Source of the DNA: Streptomyces abyssomicinicus
GTDB taxonomy: Bacteria; Actinomycetota; Actinomycetes; Streptomycetales; Streptomycetaceae
Length of the DNA stretch: 64,000 bases
Reading direction: 5' to 3'
NCBI RefSeq assembly: GCF_008974245.1
Contig: NZ_BBZI01000015.1
Location: 1-64,000, forward strand
The notes beneath the pieces were generated by a model. That model was not told the DNA's origin. It saw only the letters and a program-made list of their open reading frames with translations, and ran no database searches. Shown one piece after another: positions 16,947 to 24,699 of the stretch. The position numbers and the translations under genes were made by a program. Numbering within the stretch: position 1 is the first letter of the stretch; each line of letters opens with the position of its first letter.

Positions 16947-17950
16947 GCGAGCGAACGGACCGGGACGGCTGGACCTCCCCCTTGCGGCGCCGCCGCCGGT
17001 CGGCGTGGGCGGCGCAGACGCCCACCTGGCGTGACGCGCGGCCCGGCCTGATCGCCCAGGCGCTGAAACGGGCCTCCGCGCGCCCCTCCGGCAACTGGTT
17101 CGTGGTCGGCGCCTCCCGCGGCATGCGCGCCGCCGACCGCCCGTACGGCCGGACCGTCGGCGGGAGCGAGGTCGTGCTCTGGCGGTCGGACGGCGGCGGA
17201 CTCCGCGCGGGCCCCGGCGCGTGCCCGCACCTCGGCGCCCCCCTGCGGGACAGCCGGGTGGTGTGCGGCACCCTGGTGTGCCACTGGCACGGCCTGGCCC
17301 TCCGGGGCGGCGCCACCGCCGGATGGGAGCCGTACCCGGTGCACGACGACGGGGTCCTGGTGTGGGTCCGGCTGGACGCGGTCGGCGGCGAGGAGCCGAC
17401 GGCCCTCCCCCTCGTCCCCGCGCGGCCCGGGACGGGCAGCGGCGTGGACGCCGTGTACACCGGCGTCGGGCGGTGCGAACCCGAGGACGTGGTCGCCAAC
17501 CGGCTCGACCCCTGGCACGGCTCGTGGTTCCACCCGTACTCCTTCGTGGACCTCACGGTGGCCCGGCCGCCCCGCGGGGAGGACGACGACGCCTTCGTCG
17601 TCGACGTCTCCTTCCGGGTCACCGACCGCCTGGTGGTGCCCGTCCGGGCCGAGTTCACCGCCCCCGGGCCCCGCACCGTCGTCATGCGCATCACCGAGGG
17701 GGAGGGGCGCACCTCGGTGGTGGAGACCCACGCCACGCCCCTGACGGCCGCCGACGACCCCCACCCGCGGACCGCCGTCGTCGAGGCGGTCGTCGCCGCC
17801 TCGGACCGGCGCGGCTTCGCCCTCGCCCGGGCGGCCGCCCCCGTGCTGCGCCCCTTGATGCGGCGGACCGCCGGCCGCCTGTGGCGGGACGACCTCGCCT
17901 ACGCCGAACGCCGCTGGGCGCTCCGCGGCACCGGCCGGTTCCCGGGCTGA
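16943..17950 (+). CDS. Rieske [2Fe-2S] protein of the carotenoid operon
   Basis: The 335-residue product has a Rieske centre: C94-x-H96 in GACPHLGAP and C113-xx-H116 in VCHWHGLAL. The rest resembles the DUF5914 proteins found fourth in actinobacterial crtEIB operons (the crtV position). It may oxidise a carotenoid or serve electron transfer; the substrate is unknown and no catalytic mononuclear iron motif is obvious. GGAAAGGA precedes the GTG, which overlaps the crtB stop (GTGA). It ends the plus-strand operon. Confidence 0.82.
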   Translation: MSERTDRDGWTSPLRRRRRSAWAAQTPTWRDARPGLIAQALKRASARPSGNWFVVGASRGMRAADRPYGRTVGGSEVVLWRSDGGGLRAGPGACPHLGAPLRDSRVVCGTLVCHWHGLALRGGATAGWEPYPVHDDGVLVWVRLDAVGGEEPTALPLVPARPGTGSGVDAVYTGVGRCEPEDVVANRLDPWHGSWFHPYSFVDLTVARPPRGEDDDAFVVDVSFRVTDRLVVPVRAEFTAPGPRTVVMRITEGEGRTSVVETHATPLTAADDPHPRTAVVEAVVAASDRRGFALARAAAPVLRPLMRRTAGRLWRDDLAYAERRWALRGTGRFPG

Positions 17951-18008
17951 GCAACCCCCGGGCGCGCCCCGGGCCCCTCGGACGAGCCGCTGCCGGGTGC
18001 GCGTCCGC

Positions 18009-18076
18009 AGCCGGGCCCGGGGCGCGTCCAGAGCCGGGCCCGGGGCGCGTCAGGACGGGCCCGGGGCCCGGCGGTC
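18009..18076. repeat. Three tandem 23-bp GC repeats between convergent crt operons
   Basis: Copies at 18009-18031, 18032-18054 and a degraded copy at 18055-18076. Each carries the self-complementary CCGGGCCCGG core, so each can form a small hairpin. They sit exactly where the two convergent operons end and may act as a bidirectional terminator. Confidence 0.7.
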
Positions 18077-19700
18077 AGCGTCCGGCGAGGGCGGCCAGCC
18101 CCCGCAGCGCGGCGGAGCGGCCCGCCCGGGGCACCGTCCACAGCACCTGCCCCCGCACGCCCCAGTCGGCCAGCAGGGCGCCGGCCGCCAGGAACCCGGT
18201 GGTGGCGGCGCGTTCCATCAGCGCCACCGGCAGGTCGCAGCGGATCGCGTCACCGGCCAGCGTCACCCGGGGATGGGGCGTGCGCACGGCCGGCCGCCTG
18301 CGGTGGGAGCCGACCGGGAAGAACGGGCAGTCGGCCCGCCACTCGTGACGGGCGTCCACGACGCGGGCCCCGCGCGTCTCGGGGTAGACCCGGCGGAGAC
18401 CGGCGAGCAGTCGGTCCTGCACCTCCTCGCGGTCCGCGCCGGCCGGCACCGCGTAGGCGTGCAGCTCGACCACCGAGCCGCCGGTGCGGGCGGCCCAGCG
18501 GGCCGCCTCCCCCTCGTAGCGCTCCAGGACACTGACGTTGTCCAGGCCGTCGTAGCCGCTGGTGCCGAGGAAGCCCGGGCGCCCGGCCCGCACCGGGCGG
18601 TCCAGCCAGAGCCGGGACACCAGGAAGGGCGGCGCGGTCCGCAGCGCGGCGACGTCCTCCCGCCAAACCGGGGTGCCGAGGGCCGGCGAGGCCTCCACCA
18701 GCGCGCGCAGCGCCCCGGGGTCCAGGGCGAGCACCGCCGCCTCGTGGCGCTCCACCGAGCCGTCGGCGACGACCTCGACGCCCCCGTCCTCGTGCGGCCG
18801 GACGCCGTGGACAGGGGTGCCGGTGCGCACGCGTGCCCCGAGCGTCCGCAGGTGGTCGCCGAGCGGTTCCCACAGCGCCTGCGGGAAGGGCTCGGCCGGC
18901 ACGTCGAACAGCAGCCCCTCGGAGGAGCCGAGGAAGTAGATGTGGAACATCAGGAGCAGCTCGGCCGCCGACAGTTCGCGCGGGTCGGCGAAGAAGCTGC
19001 GGGAGAACACCTCGAACGCCAGGTGGTGCGCCGCCTCGGGGAAACGGACCCGGTCCAGGAAGGCCGTCGCGCTCGTGCCGTCGAAGCGTTCGTAGACCTC
19101 GGGGACGCGGACGTCCAGGAGCGGCAGCGCCGCCCGGGGGTCCATGGCCGCCAGGTCGCGCCAGCCGAAGGTGGGGCTGAGGGCGACGAAGCCGAGGGCG
19201 CTGAACGGCGGGGTGCGCGGCACGCGGGCGAAGCTGTCGGTCAGTCCGCCGCTGTGCCGCAGCGGGTAGTCGGGCAGCGGCCGGAGGCGGTCGAGCCCGG
19301 GGTCGGTCCTCCGCAACAGGCCCCGCAGGTTGTAGTACTGGCGGAAGAAGGCGTGGAAGCCGCGGCTCATGGTCGCCGCCGACCCGTCGGCCAGGCGGGT
19401 GCGCCAGCCGGCCAGCCGGCCGCCGAGCGTGTCCCCCCGTTCGTACAGGGTCACCCGGGCGCCCCGCTCGGCCAGCAGCGTGGCCGCGGCGAGACCCGCG
19501 ATCCCGCCGCCGACCACGGCGACGCCGGGCGCGTCACCGGGAGTGAAGCGCTCACGGCCCGGTGCGGGCATCAGGATCTCCGCCCTGCGGTCACGGCCCC
19601 GCCGGGCGGCGCGCGGCCGGGTTCCCGGCGGGCGCCGGCCGGGGGCGGGCGGGGCGTGGTCGAGCGCGCGGACCGGGCGGGGGTCGAACGGCGGCGTCAT
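18075..19700 (-). CDS. crtU: Beta-carotene desaturase/methyltransferase (isorenieratene synthase)
   Basis: A 541-residue FAD protein of the CrtU family, which desaturates and shifts methyl groups on beta-carotene to give the aromatic rings of isorenieratene. The Rossmann motif G64-x-G66-xx-G69 (VVGGGIAGLAA) follows a 55-residue basic, disordered N-terminus. Family features FHAFFRQYYNLR and LAGDAIRCDLPVALMERA are present. It starts in an ATGA overlap with crtY. crtT normally lies between these two genes in streptomycetes and is missing here. Confidence 0.9.
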   Translation of the reverse strand: MTPPFDPRPVRALDHAPPAPGRRPPGTRPRAARRGRDRRAEILMPAPGRERFTPGDAPGVAVVGGGIAGLAAATLLAERGARVTLYERGDTLGGRLAGWRTRLADGSAATMSRGFHAFFRQYYNLRGLLRRTDPGLDRLRPLPDYPLRHSGGLTDSFARVPRTPPFSALGFVALSPTFGWRDLAAMDPRAALPLLDVRVPEVYERFDGTSATAFLDRVRFPEAAHHLAFEVFSRSFFADPRELSAAELLLMFHIYFLGSSEGLLFDVPAEPFPQALWEPLGDHLRTLGARVRTGTPVHGVRPHEDGGVEVVADGSVERHEAAVLALDPGALRALVEASPALGTPVWREDVAALRTAPPFLVSRLWLDRPVRAGRPGFLGTSGYDGLDNVSVLERYEGEAARWAARTGGSVVELHAYAVPAGADREEVQDRLLAGLRRVYPETRGARVVDARHEWRADCPFFPVGSHRRRPAVRTPHPRVTLAGDAIRCDLPVALMERAATTGFLAAGALLADWGVRGQVLWTVPRAGRSAALRGLAALAGR

Positions 19701-20998
19701 CGGTGGCTCTCTCCGGTGGACGGTGCGGACGGCGGACGACGGGGGAGGAAGGGCAGTTCGAGGGCGGTCCGGAGCATCGGGCCGACGGGTGTGCGCAGTC
19801 CGACGCCGAACTCCTCCCACAGGGAGGTGCCGCCGTCGAGGAAGCGCAGCAGCCGCTCCGCCGGAACGCGGCGGAACAGGTCCGTGAAGAAGGCGGGGCC
19901 GTCGACGCGGCCGGTGTCCAGCGCCCGCAGCAGCACCGCGTCCATGGCGAGGGCCCGCCGCCCGTGCGGCGGTGGCACGCTCGTGCGGCCCGCGCGCAGG
20001 GCGGCGGCCACCGCCCGGCTCTGCCGCTGCACGGCGGCGAAGGTGTAGCCGGTGGCCGGGCGGGTGGCGCCGCCCGCGGTGCCGATCCGGAAGACCGAGC
20101 GGCCGGCCCGGCGGGCGAAGCGCCCGTCCGTCATGGGGATCACGCCCTGCTCCGCGGCCTCCACGGTCAGCGCGCCCAGTCCCAGGACGTCACGGCAGTA
20201 GTGGTCCAGGGCCGCCTCGTACGCCTCGGTGGCCAGCGGCGCGCGGGAGAACTCGGTGTACTCGACCAGCGCCCGGTCCGCGGCCAGCGGCAGGACGTAC
20301 CCGAAGGCCAGGCCGTGCCGGGGCTGCGGCACCCGGAAGTCCATCAGGTCGGCGACCGCCGGATCGAACCGCGGGACACCGGTGCGCACGAACCAGCCGC
20401 GGAAGTGCTGCAGCAGGTGGGTCCGGGCGGGGGGCAGGACGCGCGGCGGGCGGGAGTCGAACACGAGGCGGGCGCGGAGCGAGAGGGCGCCGCCGTCCGG
20501 CGCCGTGCAGTGCACCACGGCGCCGTCGGCCGCCTCCCGGACCGTGTCCGCCGTGGCCCGCAGGAGGCGGGCCCCGGGGGAGCCGGCCAGCCGGGCGCGC
20601 ACCAGGCTCTCGAAGCCGGTGGACCGGATCATGCGGTAGCGCAGCGGAGCGGGGTCCACGGTCAGGGCCCGTCCGTCGGCGCCGTGGACGCGCAGCCGGG
20701 ACCAGGAGGCGACGACGGCCTCGTCCAGGCCGTCGCCGTCGCCGTCGGTGCCGGTGCCGTCGGTGCCGCCGTCGTCGCCCGGGTGGTCGCGGTGCCAGTG
20801 GCACCAGGTCCGTTCGGGCGGACGCAGGGGGCCGTCGGGGGCCTCCACCAGCGTCAGGGTGAGGGGAGGGGAGACCCCGGGGGAATCCGGGGGCCCCGCG
20901 ATCTCCGCCAGCCGGTGCGCGAGGCTCAGTCCGGCCGCGCCGCCGCCGAGGACGACGACGTCCGAGACCTGAGGGGCCGCGGCGGAACGCCGGCTCAT
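19697..20998 (-). CDS. crtY: Lycopene beta-cyclase
   Basis: A 433-residue flavoprotein lycopene cyclase: G18-x-G20-xx-G23 in VVVLGGGAAGLSLA, and the cyclase signature FGYVLPLAADRALVEYTEFS, here in two overlapping strands. It converts lycopene to beta-carotene. The ATG at 20998 lacks a strong Shine-Dalgarno. An in-frame GTG at 21124 has GGAAGAG 7 nt upstream and would add 42 basic, proline-rich residues; I prefer the shorter form because the fold begins there. Its stop overlaps the crtU start. Confidence 0.9.
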   Translation of the reverse strand: MSRRSAAAPQVSDVVVLGGGAAGLSLAHRLAEIAGPPDSPGVSPPLTLTLVEAPDGPLRPPERTWCHWHRDHPGDDGGTDGTGTDGDGDGLDEAVVASWSRLRVHGADGRALTVDPAPLRYRMIRSTGFESLVRARLAGSPGARLLRATADTVREAADGAVVHCTAPDGGALSLRARLVFDSRPPRVLPPARTHLLQHFRGWFVRTGVPRFDPAVADLMDFRVPQPRHGLAFGYVLPLAADRALVEYTEFSRAPLATEAYEAALDHYCRDVLGLGALTVEAAEQGVIPMTDGRFARRAGRSVFRIGTAGGATRPATGYTFAAVQRQSRAVAAALRAGRTSVPPPHGRRALAMDAVLLRALDTGRVDGPAFFTDLFRRVPAERLLRFLDGGTSLWEEFGVGLRTPVGPMLRTALELPFLPRRPPSAPSTGESHR

Positions 20999-21133
20999 CC
21001 GGCCGTCCGGTCGTCGCTCCGGGCCGGGTGCGGGCGGGGGACGCCGGATCGTCCGCGGGTACGGGCGCCGTCGAGGGTCACAGTCCACTCCCGGAAGTCG
21101 AAGACGGGCGTCGGCCTTGCCCACGCATCGTCT

Positions 21134-21161
21134 CTTCCGGATCCGGGCCGCCGGCGGATGC
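21134..21161 (-). promoter_or_regulatory. Candidate LitS-type promoter of crtYU
   Basis: On the minus strand GCATCC (21161-21156), 16 nt, then CGGAAG (21139-21134). It resembles the crtE and litA motifs but has a one-base-shorter spacer. It lies in the 190-nt gap after litQ and would start a message near 21127. Confidence 0.35.
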
Positions 21162-21188
21162 GGCGCGCGGTCCGCGCCGGATCCGCCG

Positions 21189-22484
21189 TCAGCCGGGTGA
21201 CGGATCGGCCAGCAGCTCCCTGGCGGCCCGCGTGCCTGACGCCAGCGCGCCCTGGACGCTGCCGGTGGCCCGGTGGTCGCCGCAGACGTACCGGCCCGCC
21301 GCGACACGCGTGGGGCGGCTCAGCGGCCACGGGGGCTCCATCACGGGCAGGGCGCCCCGGACGGTGTACACGGCGACCTGCCGCCAGTCGCGGGTGTCGG
21401 CCCCGTACAGCTCGCCCAGGCGGCGCAGCACCGCATCGTCCGCCCCGGGACGGTCCTCGCCCAGCACCGACGTGGAGACCAGAGCGGTCCCCGGCGGCGC
21501 GTAGGCGGGCGTGACCTCGCTCGGCACGCACGTGTTCAGCACGTGCCCCGCGCCGTCCACCATCAGCGTCGGCTCGGCCAGCGGGGGGCGCGGTGCGGCG
21601 TGGTAGTAGGTGGTGACCGTGCGGCCGGCCGGCACGTCCAGCCCCGGCAGCAGCCGCGCCGCGGCGGCCGCGTCCGTCGCCACCACGACGCCGGGCGCGG
21701 CCAGTTCACGGCCGTCGGCGAGCAGCACCCCCTCGCCGGTGACCGCCTCCACCGGCGTCTCCAGCCGCAGCGTGCCCGGGGGCAGACGGCCGGCCAACTG
21801 CTCCGGGACGGCGCCGATCCCGCCGGCGGGCAGGCACAGCGTGCCCCGGACCATGCTCCGCCAGACCAGGTGGAAGAAACGGGCGGACGTCTCCAGCCGG
21901 TCCTCCAGGAACACGCCGGAGAGGAAGGGCCGCAGGATCTCGTCGACCGTGCCGGCCGAGACCCCGGCCCGGGACAGGGCGGCGGCCGTGGAGCGGTCGT
22001 CCGGGCCGCGGGTGAGGAAACGGGCGGGCAGCAGGGCGTCGCGCGCGGTGAGCGCGCCCAGGGCGGCGAGGTCGCGGGCCGGCAGCACCCGCCCGGGCAG
22101 CAGCGCCCCCGCCTCCCCGGGGCGCCGGGTCGGATCCGCCAGCCGGACCGGCCCGGCCGAGGTGTGGGCGACCAGGCCGGGCGTGAACGGCCGCAGCCGC
22201 AGCGCCCGCAGGTCCAGCCGCCGCTTGACCTGCGGGTAGGAGGTGTTGAACACCTGGAAACCGCGGTCCAGCAGGAACCCGTCACGGCGGTCCGTGCGCA
22301 TCCGGCCGCCCACGCCGTCGGACGCCTCCAGCAGTGCCACGCGTCGTCCCGCGCGGCACAGGTCCAGCGCGCAGGCCAGGCCGGCGAGGCCCGCCCCGAC
22401 GACGACGGCGTCCGGGGTGGGCCGGGTGCTCGGGGCGGCGCGGCCGCCCGGGGCGGTGCGGGCGCTCGGGGGGTGACCGGTCAT
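21189..22484 (-). CDS. litQ: FAD-dependent amine-oxidase-like protein of the lit locus
   Basis: The 431-residue product has the Rossmann motif G30-x-G32-xx-G35 in VVVGAGLAGLAC, EASDGVGGRMRTD, and a C-terminal YVCGDHRATGSVQGALASG FAD signature, as in protoporphyrinogen or carotenoid oxidoreductases. A strong GGAGGAAGGG site precedes the ATG. Position next to litR matches litQ of the Streptomyces light-regulated carotenoid locus; the reaction is not known. It may act on a carotenoid end-group. Confidence 0.75.
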   Translation of the reverse strand: MTGHPPSARTAPGGRAAPSTRPTPDAVVVGAGLAGLACALDLCRAGRRVALLEASDGVGGRMRTDRRDGFLLDRGFQVFNTSYPQVKRRLDLRALRLRPFTPGLVAHTSAGPVRLADPTRRPGEAGALLPGRVLPARDLAALGALTARDALLPARFLTRGPDDRSTAAALSRAGVSAGTVDEILRPFLSGVFLEDRLETSARFFHLVWRSMVRGTLCLPAGGIGAVPEQLAGRLPPGTLRLETPVEAVTGEGVLLADGRELAAPGVVVATDAAAAARLLPGLDVPAGRTVTTYYHAAPRPPLAEPTLMVDGAGHVLNTCVPSEVTPAYAPPGTALVSTSVLGEDRPGADDAVLRRLGELYGADTRDWRQVAVYTVRGALPVMEPPWPLSRPTRVAAGRYVCGDHRATGSVQGALASGTRAARELLADPSPG

Positions 22485-22590
22485 GGTTCCCTTCCTCCGG
22501 CGTTCCTCCGCCGCCGCGCGCGGGCGGTGACGGGTCCGCCGCCGGGGAAGTCCCGGACGGCGACGGGTCCGCCCGGGCCTCCCGCGGGCG

Positions 22591-22618
22591 GGTGCCGTCC
22601 GCCGGGGCGGGCGGCACC
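22591..22618 (-). terminator. Hairpin between litR and litQ
   Basis: GGTGCCGTCCG pairs with CGGGCGGCACC (11 bp with one wobble, 6-nt loop) in the 209-nt gap between litR and litQ. It could attenuate read-through from litR into litQ. Confidence 0.4.
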
Positions 22619-22693
22619 GCGGCCGAGTACCCGGCGGGCCGGTCCTCGTCACCTGGGCGCGGCGCCCGCAGTCCGCACCGCCGCGCGGCACGG

Positions 22694-23746
22694 TCACCGG
22701 CGCACGGCCGTCTCCACCGCCGCGACGGCCTCCGCCAGCCCCGGCGGATGGGGGAGCCCGGGTGCGGTCTGCCCGGCCCAGCCCGGGCCCAGCGTCAGCA
22801 CCGCGGGTCTCCTGCGGGCACCGCGAACCCCCCACTCGATCGCCGCGACGTGCTGGGCCAGCGGCCGGCTGGCCGTGGTGCGGGACTGCGCCCACAGCCC
22901 CACCACCGCCGGACCGGTCCGGCGCACCGCGGTCACCAGCGACTCCACCGGCAGCGCGCCGCCGAACATGCGCACCGGCAGGCCCCGTTCGGCCAGCGAC
23001 GCGGCCAGCACCTCCAGCGGCAGCGTGTGGTTCTCCCCGGGGACACAGGCGAGCACCGTCGTGGCGCCGGGCCGGTCGGCGGCCACGGGCGGCGCGTGAC
23101 GCCGCAGCGCTCCCGAGACGTGCCAGGACAGGAAGTGCTCGACCTCGACGTAGCGCTCCCCGGAGCTCTCCCACTTCCGGCCGACCGCCTGGAGCGTCGG
23201 CATGATCACCTCGGTCCAGGCGGCCACCAGGCCGTGATCCCCTATCGCCTCGTCCAGCAGCCCGTCGAGGGCCACGGCGTCCAGGCGCAGCGCCGCCCGC
23301 GCGATCCCCTTGCACTCCTGCCGCACGTCCCCCAGGCGCAGCCCCGACCCGGCCCGGCTGCGCGCGCGGGCGCCCGGCCTCGGGCGGGCGGCGGCCGCCG
23401 CCGCCGTGGCGCGCGGGGGAGCGCCGGACTCCGCTTCGGCGAGGACCACCCGGGCGGCCTCGGCCGGCGGCACACCGGTCGCCGTGAGCGCGCACATCCG
23501 CTCCAGGCGGGCGAGGTCCGTGGCCGTCCAGCGTCGGTGCCGGCCCCCGGTGTGCGCGGTGGGGCCCAGCCCGTAACGGCGGTCCCAGGAGCGGACCGTG
23601 GTCGGTGCCACGCCCAGCCGCCGCGCCACCTCGCCGGTGGTCAGCCCGCCTTCCCGCGGCGCGCCCGGCAGCCCGTCGCGCCCGTCGTGCCCCTCGCGCT
23701 CGCCGTGCTCGTCGCGTCCGCCGTGCTCGCCGTGCTCGCCGTCCAT
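22694..23746 (-). CDS. litR: MerR-type cobalamin-binding photoreceptor regulator
   Basis: A 350-residue protein: acidic/histidine-rich leader (1-33), MerR winged helix (about 35-105, LTTGEVARRLGVAPTTVRSWDRRYG), alanine-rich linker (108-135) and a four-helix plus Rossmann-like cobalamin domain (136-350). The helical part keeps W192 and E203-H204 (EVEHFLSWHVSGALRR). The lower-ligand motif reads E238-N-H240-T-L-P, where family members normally have a final glycine. LitR/CarH proteins bind adenosylcobalamin and release DNA when light breaks it. AGGAGGTG lies upstream of the ATG. It is divergent from litS. Confidence 0.92.
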   Translation of the reverse strand: MDGEHGEHGGRDEHGEREGHDGRDGLPGAPREGGLTTGEVARRLGVAPTTVRSWDRRYGLGPTAHTGGRHRRWTATDLARLERMCALTATGVPPAEAARVVLAEAESGAPPRATAAAAAARPRPGARARSRAGSGLRLGDVRQECKGIARAALRLDAVALDGLLDEAIGDHGLVAAWTEVIMPTLQAVGRKWESSGERYVEVEHFLSWHVSGALRRHAPPVAADRPGATTVLACVPGENHTLPLEVLAASLAERGLPVRMFGGALPVESLVTAVRRTGPAVVGLWAQSRTTASRPLAQHVAAIEWGVRGARRRPAVLTLGPGWAGQTAPGLPHPPGLAEAVAAVETAVRR

Positions 23747-23772
23747 CGCCGCACCTCCTGCTGCTCACCTCC

Positions 23773-23827
23773 ATCGTACGACGCACAAACGACGCATGTT
23801 GAGTGCGTCGTTATCACTCACAAGACT
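23773..23827. promoter_or_regulatory. litR-litS divergent promoter and LitR operator
   Basis: ACGACGCA occurs at 23778 and again at 23789, exactly 11 bp apart, and its complement TGCGTCGT lies at 23804-23811, making a perfect 8-bp palindrome with a 7-nt spacer. Promoter candidates point both ways: litS TTGAGT (23799-23804) N17 AAGACT (23822-23827), and litR TCAACA N18 TACGAT (23778-23773). The two -35 elements overlap inside the palindrome. CarH-type regulators are known to bind 11-bp-spaced direct repeats as tetramers. Confidence 0.65.
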
Positions 23828-23929
23828 GACATCACGAGCCGGTGGTCAGGGCGCGCACGCCGTCCCGGCCCGCTCCGCGGGCGGTCGACGCCGACGCCCG
23901 CACGGCGCAGACGGCAGGAGGAACAGGTC

Positions 23930-24589
23930 ATGACCACGTACATGCCGCACGCCGGTGTCCGTCCCCCGGCCCCGGCCGGAGCCCCGCGCGAGACCCCGGC
24001 GCCCGGCCGCCCGGCCCCGGACGACGAGGAGCTCGCCCATGGCCTGCGCGCCGCCGACGAGCATGCCTTCGCCGCCGTCTACCGACGCTGGGGCCCCCTC
24101 GTCCACACCATGGCCACCCGCTCGCTCGGCGACACCCACGAGGCCGAGGACGTCACGCAGCAGGTGTTCATCGGCGCGTGGCGCGGGCGGGACGGCTACC
24201 GCCCGGAGCGCGGAACGCTGGGCGGTTGGCTCGTCGGCATCACCCGCCGCAAGATCGTCGACGCCCTGGCGGCGCGCACCAGGCGCCTCACGCTCGTCGA
24301 CAGCGTCACCCGCGCCGACGACGGCGGGGGAGCGCGCCCCGAGGGTGCGCCCGAGGAGGTCCTGGACCGGGTCCTGCTGGTCGACGCCCTGTCCCGGCTG
24401 CCCCGCGGACAACGCGAGGTGCTGTGCCTGGCCTTCTACGAGGACCTGACCCAGGCCCAGATCGCCGACCGCACCGGACTGCCCCTGGGCACCGTGAAGA
24501 GCCACACCCGGCGCGGCCTGCTACGGCTCCGCGCGGCGATCGAACAGGGTGACGGCGTCGGCGTGACAGGGGAGCGGGCCGGGCCGTAG
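23930..24589 (+). CDS. litS: ECF sigma factor of the light-inducible carotenoid locus
   Basis: A 219-residue ECF sigma factor. Sigma-2 spans about 45-112 (EAEDVTQQVFIGAWRG, GTLGGWLVGITRRKIVD) and sigma-4 about 145-205 (LSRLPRGQREVLCLAFYEDLTQ then IADRTGLPLGTVKSHTRRGL). LitS is known to direct light-dependent transcription of the crt operons in S. coelicolor. AGGAGGA precedes the ATG. The next two genes on the strand are a DUF4397 protein and a zinc-finger anti-sigma-like protein, so control by partner binding is likely. Confidence 0.9.
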   Translation: MTTYMPHAGVRPPAPAGAPRETPAPGRPAPDDEELAHGLRAADEHAFAAVYRRWGPLVHTMATRSLGDTHEAEDVTQQVFIGAWRGRDGYRPERGTLGGWLVGITRRKIVDALAARTRRLTLVDSVTRADDGGGARPEGAPEEVLDRVLLVDALSRLPRGQREVLCLAFYEDLTQAQIADRTGLPLGTVKSHTRRGLLRLRAAIEQGDGVGVTGERAGP

Positions 24590-24620
24590 GTGACCGGAAT
24601 GGAGGAAATGTCCCTCCTGT

Positions 24621-24649
24621 GCATCCGTTCCGGGGGGCACCCGCGAACT
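24621..24649 (+). promoter_or_regulatory. Candidate LitS-type promoter of litA
   Basis: GCATCC (24621-24626), 17 nt, CGAACT (24644-24649), 51 nt before the litA start. It shares both hexamers and spacing with the crtE site. Confidence 0.45.
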
Positions 24650-24699
24650 ACGGGTGAGACCGCGCAACCGGCGCGGACCTCGAAGAAGGGATCACTCCC

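Noticed and set aside
20995..21531. 178-codon minus-strand frame ending in an ATGA overlap with crtY
   Set aside because: Most of it is the wrong frame of litQ; only the last ~40 codons are outside, and they lack a ribosome site of their own.
24590..24620. GGAAT-type ECF promoter upstream of litA
   Set aside because: A GGAAT is present at the litS stop, but no matching -10 lies at the right distance; the GCATCC motif fits better with the other lit/crt genes.
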